DNA of 64,000 nt from Eretmocerus hayati (lineage: Eukaryota; Arthropoda; Insecta; Hymenoptera; Aphelinidae). The notes beneath the pieces were generated by a model. The model had not been told where the DNA came from. It saw nothing but the letters and a program-made list of their open reading frames with translations, and made no database searches. A program made the translations under genes and the position numbers. Positions within the stretch are counted from its first letter, which is position 1; each line of letters starts with the position of its first letter. Below are positions 12,001 through 22,459 of the stretch, one piece after another. The stretch lies in NCBI GenBank assembly GCA_029851415.1, contig CM056743.1, positions 77,332,186 to 77,396,185 on the forward strand, in the 5' to 3' direction.

Positions 12001-12719
12001 TCATATACTTCAGCAGAAAGACAAGTTAATTTACTACCAGTGTCAATCAAGGCCGAGATTGAAATCCCATTAATACTAATCACAATTTCAGGGCATTCAG
12101 TTGGTTCTTTTCTTTCATAAGAACTAACATATTCTTCTTCATTAAGCAACTCTTCTCGTGGATTTGAAAAAATAACACATACTTGGCCGAACGCCGGAGA
12201 AATCTGTCCAACTGTTAATTTCTTTTCGTCAAAATTCGTATTCATAAAGCTATCCACACCCTCGTAACCAAACCTAATCGGCAATAATACTGTACTTTCG
12301 GACGTTTGTCCCCTGGTCGTGTCTGCAGTCAATCTAGTCGGAGCAGTTTGTCGCCCTACGACTCGACTCAGCACCCCTTCAGAACAACACTTAATCGTCA
12401 CAGTCTCATCCCTTTCGTCTTTAGAAACTAATGTGCTTAAAACTCCACTTTCCGAGCATTGCCTAGTCAGCTCCTCAACCTTGAACTCAGAAGTCTCCGA
12501 AACGTCGCTTTTATTTGGATATACCGGAACAATTTGTTCTACAGTAAAATGATTTGACAGATCAGCCGGGACGGTCTCACATCCTTCGACTTTTTGATCA
12601 ACAATAATTCTTTTTAGTTCCTTTTTGAACTGATTTTTTTTAAAACGCCTTTCAACTTTTTTCGTTGCACTGGAATTGGATTCATTATTACGGATTTCAC
12701 ATGGGCGTTCTTTGCTCAA
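9067..12719 (-). pseudogene. pol: Gypsy-1 pol: protease, RT, RNase H, truncated integrase
   Basis: The frame opens at about 12,719, in a different frame from gag. Domains in order are an aspartic protease (ALIDTGSK near 12,040), a reverse transcriptase with FVDDW as the active-site box (about 10,970), RNase H (YSDASKTGLGA, and later CDHQALSYL), and an integrase with an HHCC zinc module (about 9,810-9,920). Breaks are a frameshift at about 11,882 just after the protease and an in-frame TAG at 9974-9976 between RNase H and integrase. The integrase keeps its two aspartates (SVDFFG and QADHG), but the glutamate expected in the ASNN...MKELG segment is replaced by glycine. It ends abruptly at the insertion boundary, so the copy cannot be autonomous. 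Confidence 0.9.
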
Positions 12720-14314
12720 TGCAACGAGTCGGAGTTTTCCGAATCGTTGGGGCTATCGGCTGATGATTCATCTTCATCCTCCTCTTCTACTATATATGCA
12801 TGAGAAATATTATTTACCTCGCGGTTATTTCGTGCATCTGGTTTCGGTCGCTGTAATAATTTCTTAGGGCTTTCATCGTCGCGATTATTATATGGTCGAG
12901 ACGCAGGATTGGCAGGATTTTTCTGACTAATGCCTTTGTTATTTTGGGGTGTAGATGTTCGAAAATCATCCCTAAAATTTGACTTAGCACGTGGTGATTC
13001 CTGCTTGTTATCTTGCTTTGATGCTGAATTGTTATTTCTTGAACTGAACCGTCGATCAGTATCATGGAAATTGACATAACGCGTAGTTCCCGATGATGAA
13101 TTTAATACACCAGCGTTATCGATTGTATCCAATAATCTAATTAAATCGTCTATTGACTAAAGATTTCTCATCAAAATTGACTGCTGGATATTTTCATCAA
13201 AATGCTTAGAAAATCGTTCAATAATTGATCGATCACTCGGTGCATCAGAAAGCTGCTTTACTTTATTATATATACGCATAACGTATTCACTACGGCTGTA
13301 ATTGCCTTTGGCTTCATAATAGCCAAATTCAAGCTTGCGTCTAATTTTCTCTTGTATTGAGGAATTCCAATATTGTACTTTGAATTTCGCTGCAAATTGA
13401 TCAAGATTCGACACACTAGGCGATACATATTCCCACCAATCCCGCGCCGCGGCTTTCAAAGATTGACCGATTGTAAGACGAAGTACTTCTTCGCTAGAAT
13501 GCATGAGCTTGCAATAACGTATAATGTTCTCCAAATAACGGCATGGGCGATCATAAGGAGCCGCGCTGAACGTAGGCAAATCAAATTTGACTTTTGGTAA
13601 GCCATTATTTGTAACACCGTTAGCACCACCATTACGCATTAACTGTTGAATTTCGGATCTTTGATTGTCGACGCGTGCTTCTAAATTTTCTTGGCGTGCA
13701 CTTAACTCTGTAACTGCTCTAGTCTGTAATTCCGTCGTTTTCTCAAACGATTTCATCAACCGACTGTTCAATTTTATCTCATTTTGACATGATTCTAAAC
13801 CTTCAGACAAAAATTCAATATCCTCATCATGAGTATGAAGCTTTTGTGCATGACGTGACGCCGTGTTTGAAAATTGCGTATTTAATCGTTCTAGCTGCTT
13901 GCACATCTCGTCCAATGCTTGAATACGTTCCTCGTGGTCATCCGTTCGACGTTTAGAAAATTGTTCCCGAGCCCTTAATTCACGAAAACTAGTTCGAACT
14001 TCGTCTTCGAATGGAATTTCTTCCTGAATTTGCTCGCCTGCTTCTGAACGCGTATCGGCAAAATCACGATCGATACCAGATGCACCTATACGAGGGTCCG
14101 CAGCACTTCTTTCAAGTGAATTTCGCACTTGCTCTCTCAAATCTAAAGAAACATTTGGATCAACAGGTATTACCCGACGAGGATTGGCACGTGTTTCCAT
14201 CGTGCGTGGGACTCCTTGTCCCCTGGCTCCTCGTCCACGTCGTCCGCCCCTGTTCGGAGGGTTCTGTTGTCTAGAGCCGCCCGGATGACCTTCGTCTTCC
14301 GAATGGCTCGACAT
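12716..14314 (-). pseudogene. gag: Gypsy-1 gag
   Basis: Coding starts at the ATG at 14,314, next to a Gly/Arg-rich N-terminus (RGGRRGRGARGQG). A long charged helical region follows. Next is a retrotransposon gag capsid-like domain (WWEYVSPSV...KFKVQYWN and KLEFGYYEA) ending near 13,160. A basic, Asn/Ser-rich C-terminal tail ends in an acidic EEEDEDESS stretch and the residues LH before the stop. An in-frame TAG at 13,157-13,159 interrupts the gene. No CCHC zinc knuckle is seen. The pol frame opens at the gag stop in another phase, as expected for programmed frameshifting. The capsid-like domain is clearly homologous to the Gypsy-2 gag at 62,016-63,860. Confidence 0.85.
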
Positions 14315-16482
14315 TTCGCGAGGACACAACAACTACTCGTGAAAAAAACTACTGTGGTATGCGAGAAAAGAAACTCTTCGCTCTCTGTCGTTCCCCACAT
14401 GGGATGCCAATGAGAAGATTCAACAAAGTTGAGTTATAATTCTTTTTAGAAAAAGATGAAAATTAAGGTATCATTTTGTTTACAAAATGTACTTCTTAAG
14501 TATTGGGTATACGACAGGGTAGCAGAGAATTAGAACACATGGGTTAGATTAAAAATAAGGGCATTTATTCAAAATAAAATAGAATAAATTCATACCCCAG
14601 CAATTTCTTTTCACACACACATATCTAAACACATTTTCAAGTATTCATAGTCTTAACTATGACTTACTTTTTGTCGCGCAGCGATGAACATACTGAATGA
14701 TTTTAATGAAAAAACTCTAAAGTGGACTGTAAATACTCGATCACTCTGAAATTGAAAAGGAAAAAGATTTTAGAAACAACTAGAAAACCAGGTTGTACAT
14801 GGCAGCTGCATCATAGCAGTGTTCCGGAGTACAAGTGGGCCTTTGGCGTAGCAGCTGCATTATAGCAGTGTTCTGATGCCAAAATGACAGTGTACCTGCA
14901 ATGTTAATTGCGATGGTAACTGGGCTCACCCTGGAGACTGAGTTGAGTGACGATTGCTACCCAAAAAGCCGGTGATCATTGATATAGATGTATAATTTAC
15001 ATTAATGTATTCTGGGTAGCCATCTATCGGCGACATATCAATTACCCGATATACAAGATGTGAGTTTGGTGGTTGATTTGAATTGATACTTTGATACTTT
15101 TGCTAATAGTTAGGATTTCCATAATCAAATGTTGATGACATTAATATTATGAATTCTTCTTCTAGGCTGCAACATATCTGAGTCGTATCCACATTATTCC
15201 AATAATATTCCCAAAGAAAATCTCCATAAGAAAGTCCCATAGATTTGAACCTGGCGCCCTTGAGCATGCGCAGTATCATCAATCAGTTTGGCCAATCAAG
15301 AGATAGCAATATACAGCAGACGACATCAAGATATCCAGTGCATCAGTCATATGGATTGTGGTTATGACAGGTGTTTGTTTACTTTCAACAATCAGCTGGG
15401 TATTGTAAGTATTGCAAAATAATGACAAATAAATAGCAGCAATGGGTAAGTACACCTAAAACATATTTCTAAGAGCATGTATAAGCATATCATGGGTGTT
15501 AGTACTCATGGTATGATGTAATGAAGAATATTAGTGTTTTGGTGATAGATGTTGATGGGTGATTTTTATAACTAATGAATAAATTATTGTTTTTGCATGA
15601 TGCTGATGTTATATGGGTTGAATACTAATAGTTAATGCATTGCTGATGTCAGACAACTAATTTTTTATGTGTTTTTATAGGAAAACTTGGTGCGTCAACT
15701 GGGAAGGATGGCCCACGTTATGGGCCAGAGGCATCAGTTGAGCTGCGTTGGACCATCACCATCATCAGATGGGAGCCAAGGTGCAGAATAAACATCATTT
15801 CCTCAGGATAAATGGGATTCTGGGATTACCAAGGAAAATTTAGGTATGGAATCTTGACTATCTCTCAACTTCAGATGTAAATTCCTTTTGGACTGATTTT
15901 ATATTGACTGATTCAACCATCAATGTTGAGTTAGTGTGAAATATTACCAGCTGATGGCTGTGAGATTATATGTGCAAAAATATGTACTGACAGACCATTG
16001 AGAATAAGATCTGAATGAATGAAACTGAATGAATGGCTTTCGCATGACTCTTTTCTATTATTAACATTTCTTTTCTTACTAATAAAATAAAATATACATT
16101 CAGATACTAATTCTTGTATTTGTTTCATGTTCCTGATATTACCTGGTGCCAGATGTCCAGATTTAGCAACCTGATATTACCTGATAAGATGTCCAGCCTC
16201 CTGCTTTTGCATCCAATAATTGTTTGAGTTTCATCGATGGATGGATTGCATCGATGGATCAAAATCATCATATTTTGGTATGGTTTGCTCATCAATTTAC
16301 CGGTAAGGTCTGTTAGTATATTCTATATTGAACTTGGAACTCTGTTAGCTCAAAATTAATACTATTCGTTTTCTTTCAGGTACAGAAAATGAAACTAAAT
16401 TTGAAACTAAATTATAAATCACAACCTCAAATTATACCTCTAGAGTCGCGATGAATTTATCATTTTAAAATCACCCCCAAAA
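14315..16482. other. Non-coding 5' region of the 7.43 kb insert
   Basis: This part is AT-rich with no convincing gene. A TGG-starting segment just upstream of gag (about 14,400-14,415 on the minus strand) could be a primer-binding site, and an AATAAA lies on the minus strand near 14,565, so an old LTR or leader could be here. A 22 bp motif (cagctgcatcatagcagtgttc) occurs twice, near 14,804 and 14,853, with one mismatch. I could not find a matching LTR elsewhere in the window. Confidence 0.5.
15442..15811 (+). other. Possible two-exon short ORF (weak)
   Basis: An ATGG followed by GTAAGT at 15,442-15,451 looks like a tiny first coding exon with a consensus donor. An acceptor (gtttttatag) ends at 15,680. 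The joined frame gives about 44 codons beginning MGKLGASTGKDGPRYGPEA and stopping at 15,809-15,811. The 235 bp intron and the sharp donor are suggestive, and the N-terminus does not look random. I do not recognise the product. It may be a captured fragment of a host gene or chance. Confidence 0.2.
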
Positions 16483-16495
16483 GCTGAGCGCTGCA

Positions 16496-17400
16496 ATTAA
16501 TTCGAATAGCCCGCGAGTTCCTTGGATAGCAATGTTATCATTGAGCAAGATCTTATCATTACCCTTCCCAAAATCGAGCTTCGTGCAACCAAGCTTTAAG
16601 GTATCCCTATCATAGAAAGGACCGTACACCCCATCTATCTGCGTACTTTTTGTGAAGAATTCGGTCATATAATTATGTGACAAAGCTCCCAAGTTTTGAT
16701 GAGAGTAATTGAGATATTGGTTCCACTCATGCGGGTTGTCAACAACTTCTTGCATCGATTTTTCCAGAACGCTAGAGTCTTGCAAGTCTTGAGGAGTTGA
16801 AGGTATGCTTAACGAAGAACTTTGACCCAATGGCGAAGAATGTTGAATCGATTCGCGAGAATTTCTGTTGTTGTCATGATTGCGTGCCCCGCCAAATCTT
16901 GATGACTTATTCAAATCTCTTTGAGCTAATAAGGAATGTCCGACGCGCGCACTTAGAGGGAGTGATTCGCGAACTTTAATTTGGTTTCGCGAAGATTCCG
17001 TCACTTTTTCGTAGTCATCATCATTGTTATCGTAGATATCGTCATGAGAACTGTCAGCATTGAACCACCCTTTTTTTTGAGATTCCTCTTTCTTCAATTT
17101 TACGTCGTCGCCAAGCTGACTCGGCGCTCGAGTATTGACGACAAGTCCCTCCAACGGTTCAACAAGAGGTGCCAAATTTTCGACATTCTCACTACGATGT
17201 TCGATCTTTCCAGTCTTGAAAGCTCGATGTTTTTTCCGAATAATTTCGCTCGTTCTAGCAATTTCTCGTTTCACAATATCAATCTCCGAGCAAAGTCCTT
17301 TTTGCACACATTCTTCTTCTCCTTCTTTTTTCTTTCGTCTTGCTTCCGTATCACGCGCTTGACGGGGATGCTTTTCACTCTGACCATGATGGTGTTTCAT
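16496..17400 (-). pseudogene. 5' half of the split Polinton protein gene
   Basis: The start is an ATG at 17,400, 15 nt after the stop of the ATPase gene on the same strand, so the two probably form one late transcription unit. The N-terminal 100 residues are highly basic and helical (KREIARTSEIIRKKHRAFK and PLVEPLEGLV). A low-complexity Ser/Asn/Asp-rich linker follows, then a C-terminal globular part (YGPFYDRDTLKLG...GTRGLFELI) of the kind that recurs in insect Polintons. The frame is cut by the 7.43 kb insert; past the boundary it reads a few foreign residues and stops at 16,471. Function unknown. A virion core or scaffold role would fit the basic coiled coil and late-gene position, as inference only. 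Confidence 0.8.
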
Positions 17401-17415
17401 GCGCAACTGACTATC

Positions 17416-19040
17416 TCAAATGATGATGAACTCATTAATACCTCGACGATATCGCCCTTTATCCAGTGGATCATCTTTGACAGTTGTGAGGAATCCATTC
17501 TTGTCATTCTAACATGCTGAGCATATTTTTCTGAACTCATTTAAATTCATATCTAAGTCCACATGGTTTCGATATATACACTACCGGTCAAAAGTTTAAG
17601 CTCACCCAAAAAATTTTTTCTCGATTTTGTGCGTTGAACTACTCGGCTCTATTTGACCGTAGAGGACTCTTCTGGAGCTCATTTTGAAGGTTTTTGCACG
17701 TATTTTAAGATGGCATAATTCATTTTTATCCGTACGGGTCGGGATCCTTCCAATTTGAGCTTGGAAAAGTGTCAATTCCAACGATTTTTGGGAGAATCTT
17801 TTGGCTCCTGCCAATTTGAGCCACATGAATGTTTCAATATGGGAGTTGTGGAATATGAAAGTACCAGTCTAGAGCTTGAAAATCCGTTTTTGAACGCCCC
17901 TCTACGCCACTTCCAGTCCGAGCTATGACACTTTCCCTGAGGGAAGATTTTTCGGAAAAACTAGCACTCCAATTCGAGAGAGATACAGAGACGCATTTTT
18001 ATGAAGTATAATCATCATTTCTGTCATCTTTTATCAACATTTTGATTGAGGAAACGAGGAACCTTTGAAATATGCCCCAAAAAGTGAATTTTCTCGTCAT
18101 TTTTGAATCCAGGTGCTAGTTTTTGCGAAAAATCTTCCCTCAGAGAAAGTGTCATAGCTCGGACTGGAAGTGGCGGAGAGGAACGTTCGGAAACGGATTC
18201 TGAAGCTCTAGACTGGTACTTTTGTATCCCACAACTCCCATATTGAAACATTCATGTGGCTCAAATTGGCAGGAGCCAAAAGATTCTCTGAAAAATCGTT
18301 GAAATTGACACTTTTCCAAGCTCAAATTGGGAAGATCCCGATCCGTGAAGATAAAAATGAATAGTGCCATCTTAAAGTACGTGAAAAAACCTTTCAAATG
18401 AGCTCCGGAAGAGTCCTCTACGGTCACATAGAGCCGAGTAGTTCAACTCACAAAATTGAAAAAAAAAATTTTTGGGTGAGCTTAAACTTTTGACCGGTAG
18501 TGTATGTTTTAGATTCCCCTCATCTTGATTGAAAATCATCAGCAAGTTGGCGTTGTCTCGTATCAGAAGTTTTGGTATGCATGCATAAGACTGAGTCAAG
18601 TAGAAAGAATCCACTTTTGCATGTCTACCCATAGAGAAAAACGATGCCACAATGCGTTGGTTCTGACATGAGACGTCATCGGAAAAGAAAATGGAATCTG
18701 GTTGGGCCTCGTTAGGCTGGATTATCTCCGTATTATTTGTGAACGTAAAGTAATTTATCCCATCATCAACTAAATTGTTCATCACTTTTTCCAAGTATTG
18801 ATATTTTGGCTGATGGAGTGACTTGGAATATATGTACACGTTATCAAATGTGAGTCCATTTGGGTTGATGATGAGATTCAGAAGTAGATTAGTCTTACCA
18901 CTCCCAGATGGACCGATAATTAAACAACGAATCGCACTAGGTAAAAGCTTTCCATGACGTTTGCTCTTCTCGGATTCTCCCTCTGCCAAAATTAAATCAT
19001 TTGGAATGGAGTGAGCGTCACTCTGCTTGACAAATTTCAT
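17416..19040 (-). pseudogene. Packaging ATPase (A32/FtsK-HerA-like), disrupted by a MITE
   Basis: The gene starts at the ATG at 19,040. Walker A (GPSGSGKT) lies about 45 residues in and a Walker B-like FFSDD lies mid-protein. This is the layout of the DNA-packaging ATPase of Polintons and related viruses, which translocates the genome into the capsid. The reading frame is interrupted after about 180 residues by the palindromic MITE at 17,579-18,502. When the MITE and one TA copy are ignored, the frame continues in phase to a stop at 17,416-17,418, apart from an in-frame TAG at 17,509-17,511, probably a mutated tryptophan codon. The first 180 residues read without error. Confidence 0.85.
17579..18502. 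mobile_element. 924 bp palindromic Tc1/mariner-type MITE
   Basis: The two halves are near-perfect inverted copies, each of roughly 270-450 bp, with termini cactaccggtcaaaagttt on both ends. The element is flanked by the TA dinucleotide (17,577-17,578 and 18,503-18,504), the target duplication of the Tc1/mariner superfamily. It has no transposase. Its insertion splits the Polinton packaging ATPase gene. The high arm identity means it could fold into a long hairpin RNA if transcribed. Confidence 0.9.
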
Positions 19041-19166
19041 GATCACAAGAGATTTCGACCCCGACTATGCATGTTTGAACTCGTCAGGGTCTATGAATAC
19101 TTTATTTCAACGCGCTTGCTCTCCAGTCTTTCGTTGTGTTCCCAACCGGTGACATGTATAGTGTCA

Positions 19167-19835
19167 ATGTCATTAATTCGAGGCAGAGGGTTCATCAACC
19201 GAATCATTAATAATCTACCGTTCGAGCTTCATTTGCCGTCTTATAATTACTGCGGACCTGGGACCAAGCTCCAGACTAGGTTAGGTCGTGGTGACAAGGG
19301 TATAAATCCCCTAGACGACGCTTGCAAGATCCACGACATAGCCTATCATCGTGAAAAAGATCTTGCAAAACGTCACGAAGCTGATTTAAAACTTCAAATC
19401 GCTGCCGAAAAACGTGCCGCAAACAGAAGCATTCCTTTTCTCGAAAAATTTGCAGCTTCTGGTGTAGCTAGTGCGATGAGAGCTAAGAGAAAATTTGGCA
19501 TGGGGATTGGTAAGAGGAAAAAGGTCAAGAGAGGAAGAAAGAGTAAGACCCCGCGCAAGCAACCCCTGCGCGAACTGTTGCTTGCTAAACGTGGAGGCTT
19601 TCTTGTACCTGCACTCGCTGCGATTGGAGCGTTGGGTTCATTAGCTGGTGGGGCTGCCAATATTGCAAAATCAGTGAGCACTGTTCGCACAAATCGCAAA
19701 CAACTAGCCGAAATGATTAGGCATAACAAAGCTCTCGAAGGCAAAGGGCTATATTTGAATCCGCACAGGAGGGGGGGGGGTGGATTGAAAGTAAAAACGT
19801 CGATCAGCGGGGGGAAAAAAAGAGGGCAAAAGTGA
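19167..19835 (+). CDS. PLA2-domain capsid-associated protein of Polinton-1
   Basis: The ATG at 19,167 is chosen because the recognisable domain begins within 25 residues of it. The motif YNYCGPGT...G.....NPLDDACKIHDIAY matches a parvovirus-VP1-type phospholipase A2: a calcium-loop glycine segment followed by the catalytic His-Asp pair. A long Lys/Arg-rich stretch follows (RKFGMGIGKRKKVKRGRK), then a Gly/Ala-rich hydrophobic segment (LAAIGALGSLAGGAAN) of membrane-active appearance, then a Gly-rich basic tail. In parvoviruses such a domain breaches the endosomal membrane; similar genes occur in adintoviruses. It overlaps the next gene by one base (TGATG) and is intact. Confidence 0.85.
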   Translation: MSLIRGRGFINRIINNLPFELHLPSYNYCGPGTKLQTRLGRGDKGINPLDDACKIHDIAYHREKDLAKRHEADLKLQIAAEKRAANRSIPFLEKFAASGVASAMRAKRKFGMGIGKRKKVKRGRKSKTPRKQPLRELLLAKRGGFLVPALAAIGALGSLAGGAANIAKSVSTVRTNRKQLAEMIRHNKALEGKGLYLNPHRRGGGGLKVKTSISGGKKRGQK

Positions 19836-20184
19836 TGGGAATGAGTGGCCGTGAAATTATGGCGGCAGCAAAAAATATTCCACATTTCAGAGGGGTTTTT
19901 ACGCGCACAAGTTTGCCCAAACCACCTGCGAGATTCAACGAGAATTTTATCGTTAATCTATGCGGGAATGGTAGGGGTACTCATTGGGTGGCAGTGAAAA
20001 AACGAGGCAACCACATTTCCTACTATGACTCGTTTGGAAATTTGAAACCGTGTCGCGAATTGATTCAATATTTCAAGAAGAGCGATCCCAATCCCCGGAT
20101 AGTTTACAATGAAGTCAAGAACAAACCTATCGACAGAGTAACTGTCGGCAATTATGTCTAAAATTTCTCAAAGGAAATGTATAA
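19835..20184 (+). pseudogene. Adenain-like cysteine protease, frameshifted before the catalytic Cys
   Basis: This is an adenovirus-type maturation protease, which cleaves capsid precursors in the particle. The start ATG (19,835) overlaps the PLA2 gene stop. The catalytic histidine is in GTHWVAVKK and the acidic residue in YYDSFG. The frame stops at 20,159-20,161, before any catalytic cysteine. In a different frame, cysteine codons at 20,143-20,145 and 20,155-20,157 lie in the right context and that frame runs to a stop at 20,182-20,184. A single indel around 20,125-20,145 therefore separates the histidine/aspartate part from the nucleophile. As written the product should be inactive. Confidence 0.8.
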
Positions 20185-20283
20185 ATATATTTGAGTGTCC
20201 AATGTTAATCATGACCATGTTCAGAGAGGGGCTCGAATGTATAATTGAACTGCCTCTGAACATCCGAGTCAAAATCCGCGAGA

Positions 20284-21075
20284 ATGTATAAGTATAACAG
20301 TAGCGCTCCACAGGAATCAGTCATGTCTTACACTTTCATGTTATCGGGTCATTCGTCGATTCTCGAGCACACTCTCTATCCAGCTATAGAAAACGGACAA
20401 AGCTACGAATTGGGTCTAATCAATTTCAGCACATTCAACACTATTCCAAACATTGACGCGACTGACAACAAATTTTATTACGGAAACGGACAAGTGTTGG
20501 AGATTCCAGTCGGTTCGTATGAACTGACCCATCTTGAAGAGTTCTTGCGTTCAGCTATCTCTCTACGGGCCGGTGTTGTGGTGGTTAGCGCGAACGAGAA
20601 ACTCGCAAACAGAGAAGAAAAATACCCGATAGCGATCAGGGGGAATAGAAATACATTAAAAACCGAATCGTTCAGTCATTTTGGCATTGATTTCTCCAAG
20701 CCAAATAACATAGGAGCCTTACTCGGATTCTGCCAGAAATCTGAATCTGGTGTGATTTTAAAATCGATGCAGTGGCATGAGTCCACTTATCCAGTAAATA
20801 TCATCAAAACTCATGTTATTCGAGTTGACTGTAATATAGTCACAGGTTCATACTTGAACGGGAAGGAGAGCCACACACTTTTCACGTTTTCACCGTCGGT
20901 ACCCGTGGGCTATAAAATAACTATAGTCCCCTCTTCCGTGATATACCTTCCGATTCGAGCTAGCACAATACAGAATATCGTTATATCAATCTGGGATCTG
21001 AAAGGGGGCATTGCGAATTTTCGCGGGGAAGAAATCACACTGAACGTTCATTTGAGAAAAAAGAGGAAGGAATGA
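20284..21075 (+). CDS. Minor capsid protein (penton-like single jelly roll)
   Basis: This is an intact 263-residue frame from the ATG at 20,284. The N-terminal part (FMLSGHSSILEHTLYPAI, then YELGLINFSTFNTIPNI) and the beta-strand-rich remainder match the pattern I know for the minor capsid (penton) protein of Polintons and adintoviruses. It ends in a basic tail (HLRKKRKE). It is predicted to occupy the fivefold vertices of an icosahedral capsid together with the hexon encoded just downstream. Its position between protease and hexon is consistent with the late gene cluster. It has no frameshift or stop. Confidence 0.8.
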   Translation: MYKYNSSAPQESVMSYTFMLSGHSSILEHTLYPAIENGQSYELGLINFSTFNTIPNIDATDNKFYYGNGQVLEIPVGSYELTHLEEFLRSAISLRAGVVVVSANEKLANREEKYPIAIRGNRNTLKTESFSHFGIDFSKPNNIGALLGFCQKSESGVILKSMQWHESTYPVNIIKTHVIRVDCNIVTGSYLNGKESHTLFTFSPSVPVGYKITIVPSSVIYLPIRASTIQNIVISIWDLKGGIANFRGEEITLNVHLRKKRKE

Positions 21076-21225
21076 TCATATATAATACAGCTCACTCACC
21101 TCAAGCTCTCATTCGCAAACGAGTTCTACCAAGAGCCAAACCCATCTCGTGCCTAAGAAAAAGTGACGTTTTTAGTCAACGCAACGTATCTTTTCTGCGA
21201 TCGCTTGGTTTCAGAGTTCGCAAAT

Positions 21226-22449
21226 ATGGCAGCAATGGCAATCGTGGGGAATCCACTTGATATTCTCACTCAACCTCAAATGGATGAGAGCATCACAAAG
21301 AGAGACGTAAGATTCTATTCACCTCACAATTTAATGAATCTGAATTTGAATGACGAAATCAGGATCGTTATAAATTCAAACGATTTATACTTATTGCCAA
21401 GTCAAAGCTATCTTTACATCGAAGGCACAATAGATTTCGAAAATGAAGACCACATTGTGGCTGTCAATTATTTTGTCTCGTATTTATTCGACGAAATCCG
21501 CTATTAACTCGATGGCGTAGAAATTGATGGAATAAAAAATGTTGGTATAACGTCAACTCTCAAGTATTACTTGTCACTATCACCTCAAGAAGAAGCATCT
21601 GCGTCGAGTGAAGGGTGGGATTCGAATAATTTTACCATAGATCCGGGTCACAAGTTCAATTTTTGCCTACCTTTGCACAGACTCTTGGGGTTTTGCGAAG
21701 ATTACAGGAAAATAATCATCCACGCGAAGCATGAATTGATCATGATTAGAGCCAAATCGGACAATAATTGTTTTGTTGTCACAAAAGACAATTGCAATCC
21801 TGTCGTGAAGTTGACTCGAGTACAGTGGTGTGTTCCACATGTCATTCTTAATGATATAGTCGAATTAAATATGCTTAAAATTGTGGAAAGAAATGCGTTT
21901 GTACCGATTCACTTTAGATCTTGGGACTTGATCGAGTGTCCAATGTTGCAAGAGACTGACAAGTAAGTGTGGGCAGTAAAATCCACAAATCAGTTGGAGA
22001 AACCGAGATACGTGATACTGGCTCTACAGACTCTGCGCAAGAATAATAAAAAATCGTATGCAACGCGCTTTGACCATTGCAAAATTTCAAACGTGAAACT
22101 TTTTCTGAACTCGGAAATCTACCCATACGAATCGATGAATATCGATTGGACATCAGGAACAAATACTTCTCTTCTATACCAGATGTGCAAATCATTCCGT
22201 CGATCTTTCTATAATACCGCGGATGATGTGATCTTATTCAAAAGGAACGATTTCGAGAGAAATTATCCCTTCGTCATGATTGATTGCTCGCGCCAGGTCG
22301 AGTCCCTCAAGAATGCTGTAGTAGATATTCGATTGGAATTTAATTGCACTGGGAATATATCCAAGGATACATGCGCTTACTGCTTGATTCTACACGATAA
22401 AATCATAGAGTATAGTCCGATGAACAATATTGTGCACAAAGTAATTTGA
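21226..22449 (+). pseudogene. Major capsid protein (hexon-like double jelly roll), two in-frame stops
   Basis: A single reading frame from the ATG at 21,226 to 22,449 encodes about 405 residues, interrupted only by TAA at 21,505-21,507 and TAA at 21,964-21,966. Features matching a Polinton major capsid protein are an N-terminal NPLDILTQPQ-type segment, a jelly-roll region with NSNDLYLLPSQSYLYIEG, and a second half with KNVKLFLN-like strands and YPYESMNIDW. No frameshift is needed, so decay in this gene is limited to two point changes. It lies 150 bp after the minor capsid gene on the same strand. Confidence 0.8.
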
Positions 22450-22459
22450 ATCGGCCTGA

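Larger units (their letters stand above)
9067..16495 (-). mobile_element. 7.43 kb insertion carrying a truncated Ty3/gypsy element
   Basis: The insert is bounded by a perfect 13 bp inverted repeat, tgcagcgctcagc at 9067-9079 and gctgagcgctgca at 16,483-16,495. It is flanked by the 4 bp duplication ATTA (9063-9066 and 16,496-16,499). It carries gag and pol in minus orientation, then about 2.2 kb of non-coding DNA. The TG...CA ends and a 4 bp duplication fit an LTR retrotransposon, but no LTR pair is visible and pol stops inside the integrase at the boundary. Either the 3' part and 3' LTR were deleted, or a TIR element captured retroelement DNA. The insertion splits a Polinton gene and so is younger than Polinton-1. 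Confidence 0.8.

Noticed and set aside
14170..14413. ORFs overlapping the gag start
   Set aside because: Alternate-frame shadows of the Gly/Arg-rich gag N-terminus.
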